A DNA stretch of 64,000 nt from Candidatus Methylopumilus turicensis (GCF_000953015.1 NZ_LN794158.1:62001-126000); one strand, 5' to 3'. Shown: positions 16,036-25,897, numbered from the stretch's first letter. Numbers and translations are program-made. The notes: generated by a model from the sequence alone, not told the origin.

Positions 16036-17547
16036 TTATCCTAAAAAAAGCTTGTAGGCAGGGTTGTTGGTTTCGTCCCAATAGGGATAGCCAAGCTGAT
16101 CTAAAAAGACTTTAAATGCGGCGCGATCACTTGGGGGGACTTGCATGCCGACTAATACACGTCCGTAATCAGCCCCATGGTTGCGATAATGAAATAAGCT
16201 GATATTCCAATCATGTCCCATGGTGTCGAGGAAATTCATCAGCGCGCCAGGTTTCTCTGGAAACTCAAACCGGTAAATGACTTCGTTTGTTGCTTGAGGC
16301 GCATGGCCACCCACTAAGTGACGTAAATGTAGTTTTGCAACTTCGTTATCGCTTAGGTCTAGTGCAGGTAATTCGTTTGCTTTAAGCATTTCCACTAATT
16401 GGCTTGGTGCTTTGTTGTCGTTAATCGCAATGCCCACAAAAATGTGTGCTGATTGAGGATCTGAATAACGATAATTAAATTCCGTAATGCTGCGGCCGCT
16501 CAGGAGACGGCAGAACTTTTTAAAGGAGCCGGGTTTTTCAGGGATGGTCACCGCTAAAACGGCTTCACGCTTCTCACCAATTTCTGCGCGTTCCGCTACA
16601 AAACGCAAACGGTCAAAATTCATGTTGGCACCAGAAGCAATCCCCACCATGGTTTTACCGTGCGTGTGATTACGTGCGATATAGGATTTCATTCCAGCGA
16701 CCGCTAACGCCCCAGCGGGCTCTAAGATTGAGCGCGTGTCTTCAAACACGTCTTTGATCGCAGCACAAATCTCATCATTGTCGACTAAAACCATCTCGTC
16801 GACATAGGCTTGGCAAAGCTTGAATGTATGCTCACCGACCTGCTTCACCGCAGCACCGTCAGCAAACAGTCCCACTTGATCTAGCATCACGCGCTTCCCT
16901 GCTTTAAGAGATTGTGTCATCGCATCCGCGTCAACTGCTTCAACGCCAATCACTTTAATGTCAGGACGTAAGGCTTTTACATATGCGGCAATCCCAGCGA
17001 GCAAACCACCACCACCCACGCAACAGAATATCGCTTCTATTGGCTCTGGATGTTCATTAAGGATTTCCATTGCAATCGTTCCTTGGCCTGCAATGACCTC
17101 AGGATCGTCGTAAGGGTGAACAAAAGTCAGCCCTTCAGACTTTTCAAGCTCTAGGGCATGAAGGTAAGCATCAGAGTATGAGTCGCCAAATAAGACCACC
17201 TCTCCGCCCCGGCTTTTAACGGCATTAATTTTAATTTGTGGGGTTGTCGTCGGCATCACAATGACCGCCCGACACTTAAGTTTTTGTGCAGATAAAGCGA
17301 CGCCCTGGGCATGATTGCCGGCAGATGCTGCAATGACGCCACGTGCCAACGATTCTTTTGAAAGATGCGCCATCATGTTGTAGGCGCCGCGGATCTTGAA
17401 AGAGAACACTGGCTGCATGTCTTCACGTTTGAGTAAGACGCGGTTATCTAGACGTGCCGACAAATTTGGTTGGTATTCGAGAGGCGTTTTTTTAGCAACG
17501 TCATAGACGAGTGCGGCACGAATTTTTTCTAAGTAGTCGTTTTTCAT
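16036..17547 (-). CDS. ilvA: Threonine deaminase, biosynthetic
   Basis: A 503-residue PLP enzyme that converts threonine to 2-oxobutanoate, the first step of isoleucine synthesis. The PLP lysine lies in FSFKIRGAYNM (Lys51), the glycine loop is GGGGLLAGIA, and two C-terminal ACT-like regulatory domains (from about residues 325 and 420) mark the isoleucine-inhibited biosynthetic form. It is monocistronic and divergent from rpiA across 96 bp. Confidence 0.96.
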   Translation of the reverse strand: MKNDYLEKIRAALVYDVAKKTPLEYQPNLSARLDNRVLLKREDMQPVFSFKIRGAYNMMAHLSKESLARGVIAASAGNHAQGVALSAQKLKCRAVIVMPTTTPQIKINAVKSRGGEVVLFGDSYSDAYLHALELEKSEGLTFVHPYDDPEVIAGQGTIAMEILNEHPEPIEAIFCCVGGGGLLAGIAAYVKALRPDIKVIGVEAVDADAMTQSLKAGKRVMLDQVGLFADGAAVKQVGEHTFKLCQAYVDEMVLVDNDEICAAIKDVFEDTRSILEPAGALAVAGMKSYIARNHTHGKTMVGIASGANMNFDRLRFVAERAEIGEKREAVLAVTIPEKPGSFKKFCRLLSGRSITEFNYRYSDPQSAHIFVGIAINDNKAPSQLVEMLKANELPALDLSDNEVAKLHLRHLVGGHAPQATNEVIYRFEFPEKPGALMNFLDTMGHDWNISLFHYRNHGADYGRVLVGMQVPPSDRAAFKVFLDQLGYPYWDETNNPAYKLFLG

Positions 17548-17643
17548 TCAGTCTTGCTAAGTGTATGATTGAGGGTAGCTTGTAATTATAAAGAAAACGC
17601 ATCATTAAAGAATTTTATTATGCAATTTGAAGGATAAAAGAAC

Positions 17644-18303
17644 ATGACAACGCAAGACGAATTAAAACAACAAGTCGCAAAAGCGGCGGTCGAGTATGTA
17701 AAAGGTGGCATTATCGGTGTGGGCACAGGCTCAACAGCTAACTTTTTCATTGATGAGCTTGCAAAAGTAAAATCAAAAATTGACGGGGCTGTCGCTAGCT
17801 CAGAAGCAACTGCGCAGCGTTTGCGTGCGCATGGTATCGAAGTGTTTGATTTGAATGCGGTTGATGGCATGGAAATTTATGTAGATGGTGCGGATGAAAT
17901 TACTGAACATCTTCACATGCTTAAAGGTGGTGGTGGTGCGTTAACGCGCGAGAAAATCGTGGCAGCTTGTGCAAAAAGCTTTATCTGTATTTGCGATGAG
18001 AGCAAATATGTCCCAGTACTCGGTAAATTTCCTTTGCCTGTAGAAGTGTTACCAATGGCGCGTAGCTATGTGGCTCGTGAGTTAGTGAAGCTGGGTGGAC
18101 AGCCAAAATTGCGTGATTTCACAACAGATAACGGCAACATGATTTTAGATGTGCACGGATTAACGATTAGCAACCCAATTGAAATGGAAGCGAAAATCAA
18201 TCAAATCGTGGGTGTGGTGACCAATGGTTTGTTTGCGGCGCGCCCAGCAAATGTCCTGCTGCTCGCAACTGCGCAAGGTGTTAAAACTTATACATCAAAA
18301 TGA
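17644..18303 (+). CDS. rpiA: Ribose-5-phosphate isomerase A
   Basis: A 219-residue enzyme interconverting ribose 5-phosphate and ribulose 5-phosphate in the pentose phosphate (and, in methylotrophs, ribulose monophosphate) pathways. Signatures: [36 protein letters not shown] and CDESKYVP. Its stop codon overlaps the start of a candidate Pho box in front of phoU. Confidence 0.96.
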   Translation: MTTQDELKQQVAKAAVEYVKGGIIGVGTGSTANFFIDELAKVKSKIDGAVASSEATAQRLRAHGIEVFDLNAVDGMEIYVDGADEITEHLHMLKGGGGALTREKIVAACAKSFICICDESKYVPVLGKFPLPVEVLPMARSYVARELVKLGGQPKLRDFTTDNGNMILDVHGLTISNPIEMEAKINQIVGVVTNGLFAARPANVLLLATAQGVKTYTSK

Positions 18304-18328
18304 CATCAAACTGTCATAAACATAGTCT
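18300..18328 (+). promoter_or_regulatory. Candidate PhoB box upstream of phoU
   Basis: Two 7-mers in the same orientation, ATGACAT (18300-18306) and CTGTCAT (18311-18317), are 11 bp apart as in PhoB direct repeats, with a weaker third half-site ATAGTCT at 18322-18328. It lies 53-80 bp before the phoU start codon. It suggests induction of phoU-ppx under phosphate limitation; phoB is not in the window. Confidence 0.55.
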
Positions 18329-18380
18329 ATGCTTTCCCATTTAATGCTTTTGCTATTCATTTTTAATAAGGATATTTCGG

Positions 18381-19088
18381 ATGCAAACTGAACACACCTA
18401 TAAGCAGTTCGATGCTGAACTTGAAGCTGTGCGCGCAAAAGTCCTGCAAATGGGCGGCTTGGTTGAGCAACAAATTGTAAACGCGTTAGAGTCACTTATC
18501 AGCGTGAATCCAAAGTTAGCAGCGGAAGTGATGGAGACTGACCAACGCGTGAATGCGTTGGAAGTTCAAGTGGATGAAGACTGCAGTCATATCATTGCGC
18601 GTCGCCAGCCAGCAGCAAGTGATTTACGGATGATTATGATGGTCGTTAAGACAATCACGGATCTTGAACGTATTGGTGATGAAGCGACAAAAATTGCGCG
18701 CGTTGCTCAGAAGATTTATGAGTCAGATCGGATGTACAAGCCACGTTTTAATGAAATTAAAACAATGGTGACTCTAGTGCGTGAAATGCTCCGTACGGCA
18801 TTGGATGCGTTCGCACGTTTAGATGTGACAAGAACAGTTGAGGTTGCTCGTCAAGATGAACAAGTGGATGAACAATTCCGCGCGGCGATGCGACAATTAA
18901 TCACCTTTATGTTGGAAGACCCACGTACAATTTCAATGTCATTAGAAGTGTTGTTTGTGGCTAAAGCGATTGAGCGTATCGGTGACCATGCCAAAAATAT
19001 TGCAGAATACGTTGTTTACATGGTCAAGGGTAAGGATGTTCGCCACACCTCTGTTGATGAGATGGAGCGCGAAACACTCGCACCATAA
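18381..19088 (+). CDS. phoU: Phosphate signalling regulator PhoU
   Basis: A 235-residue all-helical protein with two PhoU repeats. Metal-binding signature stretches are TDLERIGDEATKIARVA and KAIERIGDHAKNIAEYVVYM (the E/D-xxxD-x3-N motifs). PhoU restrains the PhoR kinase and the Pst transporter when phosphate is sufficient. Here it is separated from pst genes and instead precedes ppx, linking it to polyphosphate turnover. Confidence 0.95.
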   Translation: MQTEHTYKQFDAELEAVRAKVLQMGGLVEQQIVNALESLISVNPKLAAEVMETDQRVNALEVQVDEDCSHIIARRQPAASDLRMIMMVVKTITDLERIGDEATKIARVAQKIYESDRMYKPRFNEIKTMVTLVREMLRTALDAFARLDVTRTVEVARQDEQVDEQFRAAMRQLITFMLEDPRTISMSLEVLFVAKAIERIGDHAKNIAEYVVYMVKGKDVRHTSVDEMERETLAP

Positions 19089-19123
19089 TTTTTTTGTTGT
19101 TGTGTTAAAAATAAAGGTTGGTC

Positions 19124-20617
19124 TTGGTCAATAGTAAACCAACTTTCTCTGAAATTGCTGCAGTTGATTTAGGCTCTAATAGCTTCAGGTTGCAGCTTGC
19201 AAGGGTGGTTGATGATCACCTGATTTTCCACGATTCCTTGCGCGAAGTCGTCAGGCTTGGTGCAGGGTTAGGTGATGACAAAGTCCTGAGTGATGAAGCC
19301 CTGAACCGTGCAATTGAATGCCTCAATCGTTTTGGTGAGCGATTGCGCGGTTTGCCTCCACAAGCGGTCCGTGCGGTAGCAACAAACACATTTCGTGTCG
19401 CCAAAAATGCCCCTCAGCTTTTAAAAGCAGCTCAAGAAGCACTTGGTTTTCCGATAGAAATTATTGCAGGGCGTGAAGAGGCTCGAATGATTTTTGTAGG
19501 GGTTAGCCACAGCCTTCCTAAAGCTGAGCACAAGCGCCTCGTGATTGATATCGGGGGCGGCTCAACCGAATTCATTATTGGCGAAGGCTTAGAACCATTA
19601 GAGATGGAAAGTCTCTACATGGGCTGTGTCAGCTATAGCCTCAAATATTTTGCCGATGGAAAAATAACGGAGGAAGCATTTGAGCGTGCTCAAATTGCAG
19701 CAGCCACAGAAATCCAAACAATTTCCAAAAACTTTAAATCTAAACATTGGCAAGAAGCCGTCGGCTCCTCTGGAACTGCTCGCACGCTTGGCGAAGTCCT
19801 TAGACTGAATGGTCTGACAGATGGGGCCGTGACGATAGAGGGCTTGTATCAATTGCGTCAGCTGTTGATTCGCGCTAAGGATGTGAAAAAAATACAACTT
19901 AACGGACGACTCAGTGTCGATCGCTCCTCAGTCATCTCTGGTGGCTTAGCCATCATGATCGCTGCGTTTGAGGGATTGAGCATTGATAAGCTAACTGTTG
20001 CGAATAGTGCATTAAGAGAAGGCGTGCTTTATGAATTGCTTGGTCGTATGCAGCATGATGATACGCGTGATGCGACGGTCAATAGTTTTATGCGTCGATA
20101 TCATGTAGACCGCGATCAAGTAAAGCGTGTTCAATCGTTAGCGTTAGTCCTGCTCTCGCAGGTGGCACACAAGTTAAGCATGGATACTCAAGTAGCCAAG
20201 CAATATTTGGTTTGGGCAGCTAAGTTACACGAAATTGGAGTTTCTATTGCCCATGGTGGATACCACAAGCATTCGGCTTATATTATTGAAAATGCCGATA
20301 TGCCTGGATTCTCAAAAATGGAGCAAGAGATTCTAGGTTTCTTGGTCCGAGCACAGCGAAGATCAATGACAAAGATGGCTTCACCATCCCTATTTGATCA
20401 TCACACTGTGTTGATGATGATTTTTAGGCTGGCCGTTTTGTTTCATCGCAATCGTTTAGATATCACGCCGCCTGAACTTAATTTGGCTTGGCATAAAGCA
20501 GGCTTCGGATTGGATGTGGAGCCCGGATGGCTAGCAAAGAATCCTCTGACGGATGCTGAACTAGCGAGTGAGGTCATTTATTGGAAAGAAATCAATATTA
20601 CCTTGTCGCTCGCTTAA
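19124..20617 (+). CDS. ppx: Exopolyphosphatase (Ppx/GppA family)
   Basis: About 497 residues. ASKHA-fold motifs are present: AAVDLGSNSFRLQLA, REEARMIFVGV, DIGGGSTEFIIG, and GSSGTARTLGE, followed by a C-terminal HD-like helical domain (KLHEIGVSIAHGGYHKHSAY). The enzyme degrades polyphosphate and/or pppGpp. No ATG is available; TTG at 19124 is preferred because AAAGG lies 6 bp before it (TTG at 19118 is alternative). It runs convergently into ppk with a 4-bp overlap, pairing degradation and synthesis. Confidence 0.93.
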   Translation: MVNSKPTFSEIAAVDLGSNSFRLQLARVVDDHLIFHDSLREVVRLGAGLGDDKVLSDEALNRAIECLNRFGERLRGLPPQAVRAVATNTFRVAKNAPQLLKAAQEALGFPIEIIAGREEARMIFVGVSHSLPKAEHKRLVIDIGGGSTEFIIGEGLEPLEMESLYMGCVSYSLKYFADGKITEEAFERAQIAAATEIQTISKNFKSKHWQEAVGSSGTARTLGEVLRLNGLTDGAVTIEGLYQLRQLLIRAKDVKKIQLNGRLSVDRSSVISGGLAIMIAAFEGLSIDKLTVANSALREGVLYELLGRMQHDDTRDATVNSFMRRYHVDRDQVKRVQSLALVLLSQVAHKLSMDTQVAKQYLVWAAKLHEIGVSIAHGGYHKHSAYIIENADMPGFSKMEQEILGFLVRAQRRSMTKMASPSLFDHHTVLMMIFRLAVLFHRNRLDITPPELNLAWHKAGFGLDVEPGWLAKNPLTDAELASEVIYWKEINITLSLA

Positions 20618-22710
20618 CTCTTGAGCGCTTCTTGAACTGGTAAATCCTGGCCATATAGTTGCATCAAAGACTGTTGCGCTGAATTTTGCAGGCCGCGTTT
20701 ATGTGCCAGTTGATACGTGCTATCAGGCATCATTTCCCAAGCATTCACATTGTCTTTTAGATAGATATCTAAGCCTTCTTGAATCACACGTTTTTTAGCT
20801 TTGGGATCCAAAATTGGAAAGCAGACTTCGATACGTTTAAAGAAATTGCGATACATCCAATCGGCACTTGATAAATACACGTTCTCCTCTCCTTCATTGA
20901 GGAAGTAAAAGATACGCGTATGTTCTAAGTAGCGCCCAACCACAGAGCGTACCCTAATATTTTCAGAAACGCCCAGCACACCTGGCTTAAGGGCACATAC
21001 ACCGCGCACCAATAAGTCAATTTCGACGCCAGCACAAGAGGCCTCATACAGTGCTCTAATCACATCGCTTTCCAATAAGGCGTTCATTTTGGCAATGATG
21101 CGTGCTTTCTTGCCCGACTTCGCAAGCTCAGTTTCTTTGTGAATCGCTTTAATTAAGTTGCTATGGAGTGTGAATGGAGACTGCCATAGATGATTAAGTT
21201 TATTAGATTTACCCAGACCGGTAAGCTGGGCAAACACATCATTGACGTCAGCACAGATTTGCTCGTTACAAGTAAATAGACCAAAGTCGGTATAAAGTTT
21301 TGCGGTACGTTGGTGATAGTTGCCAGTGGCAAGATGAGCGTAGCGGCGCAAGATGCCATCTTCCCTGCGAATCACCATGGCCATTTTGGCATGGGTTTTG
21401 TGACCAACAACACCATAAACAACATGCGCGCCTGCATCTTCAAGCTTTGCTGCCCAATTGATATTCGCTTCTTCGTCAAATCGCGCAAAAAGCTCCACAA
21501 CAACCGTCACCTCTTTGCCGCGTTTAGCCGCTTCAATCAGTGATTTCATTAAAGTGGAATCTGCGCTGGTGCGGTAAAAGGTTTGTTTGATTGCTAACAC
21601 GTTTGGATCTTCAGCTGCTTGCGTAATGAAGTCCGTCACGGCATTAAATGACTGAAATGGATGATGCACTAAAATATCTTGTTTACGTATCGCTTTAAAC
21701 ACATCGGACTCTTTAACGAGTTCTTTGGCTTTTGAGGCCGTGTATGGCGGATATTTGAGGGCAGGTTTGTCTACCAAGTCTGGAATTTGCATCAAACGGA
21801 CGAGATTAACAATGCCGTTTACTTGATATAAATCTTCTTTATGTAAGCCAAATTGACCAAGTAGAAAATGTGACATTTCAGCAGGGCAATTGTCGGCCAC
21901 TTCAAGCCTTACCCCGTCACCGAATTGACGATGAGATAACTCACCTTGTAATGCAATCTTTAAGTCTTTTGTCTCTTCATCATCCAGTGTTAATTCACTA
22001 TCACGAGTCACTCGGAATTGATAACACCCTTTAACGGTCATGCCTGAAAAAAGCTCGTTCACATGGGCATGCAAAATAGACGATAAAAATACAAAGCCAT
22101 GGTCACATTGAGCGATTTCAGGGGGTAAGCGAATGACTCGTGGGAGCGCTCTGGGCGCTTGAACAATGGCGATGCCAGAATTACGCCCGAATGCATCTTT
22201 GCCATCTAGCTCCACTGCAAAATTTAAACTCTTATTGAGTACTCTTGGAAAGGGATGTGCCGGATCAAGTCCAATGGGAGTCAGAATAGGCATCAACTCT
22301 CTAAAAAAGAACTCTCTAATCCATAGGCGCTGCGCATCATTCCAGCTTGTTCTTCTGAGAAAGTGAATGTTTTCTTCTGCAAGTTTAGGTAGCACAACTT
22401 CATTGAGAATTTTGTACTGATGATCAACCAGGATGTGGGCTTCAGCACTGATTTTTGCGAAGGCTTGTTTGGGCAGAAGACCATCTGGGCCTGTTTGCTG
22501 ATCGTTATATTTGATTTGGTCTTTAATGCCTGCCACGCGGACTTCAAAAAACTCATCCATGTTACTGCTAAAAATACACAGAAATTTTAGGCGTTCTAAC
22601 AAAGGCACTCGCTCGTCTTCTGCTTGAGCAAGTACGCGTTTATTAAAGGCTAGTAAGCCAAGTTCACGATTGACGAAGTGTTCAGAGTTCAATTTGATGG
22701 CACGCGACAA
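20614..22710 (-). CDS. ppk1: Polyphosphate kinase 1
   Basis: A 698-residue membrane-associated enzyme polymerising ATP gamma-phosphate into polyphosphate. The N-terminal domain has NRELGLLAFNKRVL and FSSNMDEFFEVRVAG. The catalytic phospholipase D-like repeats include VVGHKTHAKMAMV (phospho-acceptor histidine) and YAHLATGNYHQRTAKLYTD. Start codon TTG at 22710 has AGGA 7 bp upstream. It converges with ppx by a 4-bp overlap, so antisense effects between the two are possible. Confidence 0.96.
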   Translation of the reverse strand: MSRAIKLNSEHFVNRELGLLAFNKRVLAQAEDERVPLLERLKFLCIFSSNMDEFFEVRVAGIKDQIKYNDQQTGPDGLLPKQAFAKISAEAHILVDHQYKILNEVVLPKLAEENIHFLRRTSWNDAQRLWIREFFFRELMPILTPIGLDPAHPFPRVLNKSLNFAVELDGKDAFGRNSGIAIVQAPRALPRVIRLPPEIAQCDHGFVFLSSILHAHVNELFSGMTVKGCYQFRVTRDSELTLDDEETKDLKIALQGELSHRQFGDGVRLEVADNCPAEMSHFLLGQFGLHKEDLYQVNGIVNLVRLMQIPDLVDKPALKYPPYTASKAKELVKESDVFKAIRKQDILVHHPFQSFNAVTDFITQAAEDPNVLAIKQTFYRTSADSTLMKSLIEAAKRGKEVTVVVELFARFDEEANINWAAKLEDAGAHVVYGVVGHKTHAKMAMVIRREDGILRRYAHLATGNYHQRTAKLYTDFGLFTCNEQICADVNDVFAQLTGLGKSNKLNHLWQSPFTLHSNLIKAIHKETELAKSGKKARIIAKMNALLESDVIRALYEASCAGVEIDLLVRGVCALKPGVLGVSENIRVRSVVGRYLEHTRIFYFLNEGEENVYLSSADWMYRNFFKRIEVCFPILDPKAKKRVIQEGLDIYLKDNVNAWEMMPDSTYQLAHKRGLQNSAQQSLMQLYGQDLPVQEALKS

Positions 22711-22776
22711 AATAATCCTAAACTGTATGCGTCTATGATGACGATTTTATGACAAAAAAGCGATTTGGCTGGATGA

Positions 22777-23049
22777 TCAAGCTTGTGGTGGAATATAGCC
22801 ACTGGCTTTGTCAGCACCATCACCAAAGAAGTAAGCTTCCGTTTGCTCTTTGAGATACTGACGCGCTTGCGCATCTGCAAGACTTAAACGATTTTCGTTC
22901 ACCAACATGGTTTGTTGTTTGAGCCATGCCGCCCAAGCTTCCTTAGAAACGCTTTCAAAAATCTTCAGGCCTAATGGGCCCGGGTATGGAGGGAAGTCCA
23001 TACCATCTGCTTCTTTACCTAATTTGATGCAATTAACTGTACGTGCCAT
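22777..23049 (-). CDS. Probable Fe(2+)-trafficking protein YggX
   Basis: About 90 residues, near-complete match by eye to Ygg[25 protein letters not shown], the [14 protein letters not shown] segment, and YFFGDG. The single N-terminal cysteine (C7) is the conserved one. YggX helps protect iron-sulfur proteins from oxidation. It stands between ppk1 and a TonB receptor gene. Confidence 0.95.
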   Translation of the reverse strand: MARTVNCIKLGKEADGMDFPPYPGPLGLKIFESVSKEAWAAWLKQQTMLVNENRLSLADAQARQYLKEQTEAYFFGDGADKASGYIPPQA

Positions 23050-23137
23050 ATTCATCTCTTTAATAGAAAATTATCTAGAGTGTTCATGATAGCGCAAGCG
23101 CAGAAACACTGCACCTGAGTATCAGGCAAAACCCCCA

Positions 23138-25168
23138 CTAAAATTCACCGCGTAAGCCAAACAAAACTGAGCGACCGCCCATCGGGGCGATTTCCTTCAA
23201 GAACGAACTGTGGTCTCGAATATCTTCATCTAATAAATTCCGCGCCTTTGCAAAGGCTTCGAGATGAAGTGCGGTTTTAAGGCGGTAGCTAATGGTTGCG
23301 TTAACAAGTGTGTAGCCATCAGTCGCTAACTCATTCGTGGCAACCCTATCTTGTTTGAAACCATGCAGAACATCAACTTTCGATGCAAATCCGGCAAATT
23401 GATAATCAAGACCTGTGCCAATTCTCATTGGTGCAATTCTAGAAAGCGGGGTATCAGTGATTTCGTTTGTGGCTCTGACATAATCTCCGCGTACATTAAG
23501 ATCTAAGTCGCCAATCCCTTCATAAATACGAAATTTACCTTGTGCTTCCATTCCTGTAAAAGTTGCTGGCACACCAATAGTATTGGCTTCTTTAAGGCCT
23601 TCATTGATGATGCCCGTATTGTAAACATTAATAAAATTATCAAATTTTGTGTAAAAGGCGCTTATGTTGAAGCTGTGTTTCTGAGATTTCCAGCGAATTT
23701 GTGCGTCTATACCATTGGCTTTTTCAACTGCTAAATTTTTATTACCAACTTCATACTGATTGGTTGCCACGTGCGCGCCATTTGAAAACAGTTCATTCTG
23801 TGTTGGGGCGCGTTCTGTATGGGTAATGTTTGTCGCAATACCCCAGTGCTCATCAATACTAAATAAAGCGCCAGCTGAAAGATTCTTTGGGGTGAATTGT
23901 TTCGATGTTGCATCGCCAAATTTGGGAAGTAAGGTGTTTTGATCATCAGCACCACCGCCAGCTGATTTGACCGTGGTCTTATCAATCCGACCACCTACAG
24001 AAAGTTTTAAGCGATCAATTGGAAGCTCTTCGTATAGATAAACTCCCTGACTAGATGTGCGAGTAGATGGCACAAAAGCTTCATCGCCTAAAGCTGAGAA
24101 TCTAGTGTTTTGGGTTTGTAGACCAATTACCCCAGATAAATTACCTATTTTGGCATGGCCTGCTTCAAGCGTACTCTCCACACCTTTGTTTAAGAATGTA
24201 GTGCCAATCGTCCCATCGTCAATTTCTTGATGTTTATAATCCGTGAACGCCATGCGGAATTTAACCCGCTCTATAAAGCTTTCAAGATGATGTGCTTCTG
24301 ATGAAAAGTCCCAGCGCTTACTTTTCATATGCACTTTTACACTGGGTTCAGCGACAGTGCCATAAAAGTTATTAGATTCTGAATATGAGACGCCGACATG
24401 TCCTTTATCAAACGTTAATGATGCACCAAAAGCACCTCCGTCTGACTTTGCCGCACTATTGGCAAGTTTGCCCTTATTGACATGCTCGGCTCTTCCGGAG
24501 CCGATGAGTTTGTTTTGCGCACTGCTTGGAATGCTTAAGTCATCTGTTTTTCGTGTGTAAACATCGGCGTGAATGGCAAATGTGCCATTGCCGACATCAA
24601 TGACAGCTGCACCACTTCGCTCATTGTCTGCACCACCGAATCTTGTTTCTCCACGACCCATGACACCATTCAGTGGCTCTTTGGGAATGCGGTGATCGAT
24701 CACGTTCACCACGCCGCCAATCGCACCTGCACCATAAAGTACGGTAGCGGGTCCGCGAATGACTTCAATTTGCTCTGCAATTAAAGGGTCGATTGCAACA
24801 GCATGGTCTGGGCTGAGAGAAGATGCATCAAGCGCACCCACGCCATTTTGCATGATTCTTACGCGATCCCCATCCATGCCACGGATAATTGGGCGTGAAG
24901 CATTCGGACCAAAATAGCTAGAGCTGACCCCGGGTGTGCCAGTAAGGGTTTCGCCTATGGTTGATTCACGCGTAATGGATAATTCCCGACCACTTAATAC
25001 ATACACGGGAACAACTAATTGGTCTGAGCCAGCGCCAAGCGGATTGCCGGTGATTGGCACTGAGGGCGCTTTAATTGAAGTGCTTTCAGCCGCTTGAGCT
25101 GGATTGAATGATGTCGCTTGCATGGCTATCAAGCCAACAAAAGAGATCAAAGATTGCTTGGTTTTCAT
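23138..25168 (-). CDS. TonB-dependent receptor, ZnuD-like (zinc or other metal/heme)
   Basis: About 676 residues with signal peptide (ending near PAQAAE). The plug motif STIGETLTGTPGVSSSYFGP, then ASRPIIRGMDGDRVRIMQNG and ALDASSLSPDHAVAIDPL, is characteristic of the ZnuD group of zinc-piracy receptors; the barrel has FTDYKHQEIDDG and ends in Phe. Unlike many ZnuD proteins, no long His-rich extracellular loop is seen, so ligand identity is open. The ATG at 25168 is preferred: AAAGGTGG is 5 bp upstream. It is preceded on the same strand by two small genes that are probably co-transcribed. Confidence 0.82.
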   Translation of the reverse strand: MKTKQSLISFVGLIAMQATSFNPAQAAESTSIKAPSVPITGNPLGAGSDQLVVPVYVLSGRELSITRESTIGETLTGTPGVSSSYFGPNASRPIIRGMDGDRVRIMQNGVGALDASSLSPDHAVAIDPLIAEQIEVIRGPATVLYGAGAIGGVVNVIDHRIPKEPLNGVMGRGETRFGGADNERSGAAVIDVGNGTFAIHADVYTRKTDDLSIPSSAQNKLIGSGRAEHVNKGKLANSAAKSDGGAFGASLTFDKGHVGVSYSESNNFYGTVAEPSVKVHMKSKRWDFSSEAHHLESFIERVKFRMAFTDYKHQEIDDGTIGTTFLNKGVESTLEAGHAKIGNLSGVIGLQTQNTRFSALGDEAFVPSTRTSSQGVYLYEELPIDRLKLSVGGRIDKTTVKSAGGGADDQNTLLPKFGDATSKQFTPKNLSAGALFSIDEHWGIATNITHTERAPTQNELFSNGAHVATNQYEVGNKNLAVEKANGIDAQIRWKSQKHSFNISAFYTKFDNFINVYNTGIINEGLKEANTIGVPATFTGMEAQGKFRIYEGIGDLDLNVRGDYVRATNEITDTPLSRIAPMRIGTGLDYQFAGFASKVDVLHGFKQDRVATNELATDGYTLVNATISYRLKTALHLEAFAKARNLLDEDIRDHSSFLKEIAPMGGRSVLFGLRGEF

Positions 25169-25223
25169 CGTGCCACCTTTAAAAATAAACAGCATTCCTC
25201 TCCTGAATCAAGAGAGAAAATAA

Positions 25224-25239
25224 AACGCATATTTGCGTT
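25224..25239. promoter_or_regulatory. Inverted repeat in the ZnuD-like leader
   Basis: AACGCA-TATT-TGCGTT, a perfect 6-bp dyad 56 bp before the receptor start codon. On the minus strand it is followed by TTATTTTCTC, so it could be a weak terminator of the small upstream genes or an operator. A second dyad CTCTC...GAGAG follows at about 25199-25217. Confidence 0.4.
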
Positions 25240-25251
25240 AGAGCGATTTAA

Positions 25252-25566
25252 TTAAACGTGCAATGGGGGAGCGCGGGCAGAATAAACAGCATAGGTATTG
25301 CTGAAGTCCTGAAGGATAAGATGCGCAGTTTGGTCACAGTTAAAAGCAGAAAGTTCGATTGCAAATGATTTGCATGTAATGCTGTTGGCCAATTCGCCAA
25401 AGCTCACACATTTTTCACAAAAGCTAAGATGTGTTGTCTTATCTTGTTTTTGCGTGTTTTGTTGCACGTCTGAAATATGAGATATCTCATGCGTAACAGC
25501 TGCTTGCTGTGTCAATGCGAACAGCAAGGCAAAAGTAAAATAAATAAAATAACGACGAATCATCAT
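25252..25566 (-). CDS. Small secreted protein with CxxC motif, upstream of the ZnuD-like gene
   Basis: A 104-residue protein with a signal peptide (MMIRRYFIYFTFALLFALTQ) and a mature part with histidines (THEISHIS) and the motif FCEKCVSFGELANSI. Small secreted proteins with His and CxxC motifs often sit beside ZnuD-type receptors in betaproteobacteria, so a periplasmic metal-related role is plausible. No family name is recognised. It is 83 bp upstream of the receptor and 10 bp downstream of the 83-residue gene. Confidence 0.6.
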   Translation of the reverse strand: MMIRRYFIYFTFALLFALTQQAAVTHEISHISDVQQNTQKQDKTTHLSFCEKCVSFGELANSITCKSFAIELSAFNCDQTAHLILQDFSNTYAVYSARAPPLHV

Positions 25567-25575
25567 TAAATTGTA

Positions 25576-25824
25576 TCAGATTAAAAAATCTTGAATGGTG
25601 TTAAGTTCTTGCATGGCATCCGGGTAATCCTCAAAACGCACCTGGCAACGGGCGTACCAGTATTGACTGTTGTTTTTGTCCCCTTCAATTTTGTGGAGCA
25701 CCGCATGTATCCAACAAGCATAGGCGTGTTGCTCGTCCTGTACGATAACGTGTGACGCAGCCCATTCTCCTGCTTGCGCCAGATTAACTGCTTTTAGTAA
25801 TCGATTCTTTAAGGATTTGTCCAT
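25576..25824 (-). CDS. Conserved hypothetical protein (83 aa)
   Basis: No signal peptide or membrane helix. The sequence WAASHVIVQDEQHAYACWIHAVLHKIEGDKNNSQYWYARC resembles a small conserved betaproteobacterial hypothetical family with a single helical repeat-like fold. Function unknown. The start at ATG 25824 is chosen over a GTG two codons earlier. It is the first gene of a probable operon with the CxxC protein and the ZnuD-like receptor. Confidence 0.6.
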   Translation of the reverse strand: MDKSLKNRLLKAVNLAQAGEWAASHVIVQDEQHAYACWIHAVLHKIEGDKNNSQYWYARCQVRFEDYPDAMQELNTIQDFLI

Positions 25825-25845
25825 GATCACTGTTTCGTTTCAGCA

Positions 25846-25880
25846 TTAAAAAAGCCCAGCTAACAAAGTAGGCTGGGCTT
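25846..25880 (-). terminator. Terminator of sodB
   Basis: AAGCCCAGC / GCTGGGCTT 9-bp stem followed on the minus strand by a run of T, 18 bp after the sodB stop. Confidence 0.9.
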
Positions 25881-25897
25881 GATGCTAAATACGTAAT

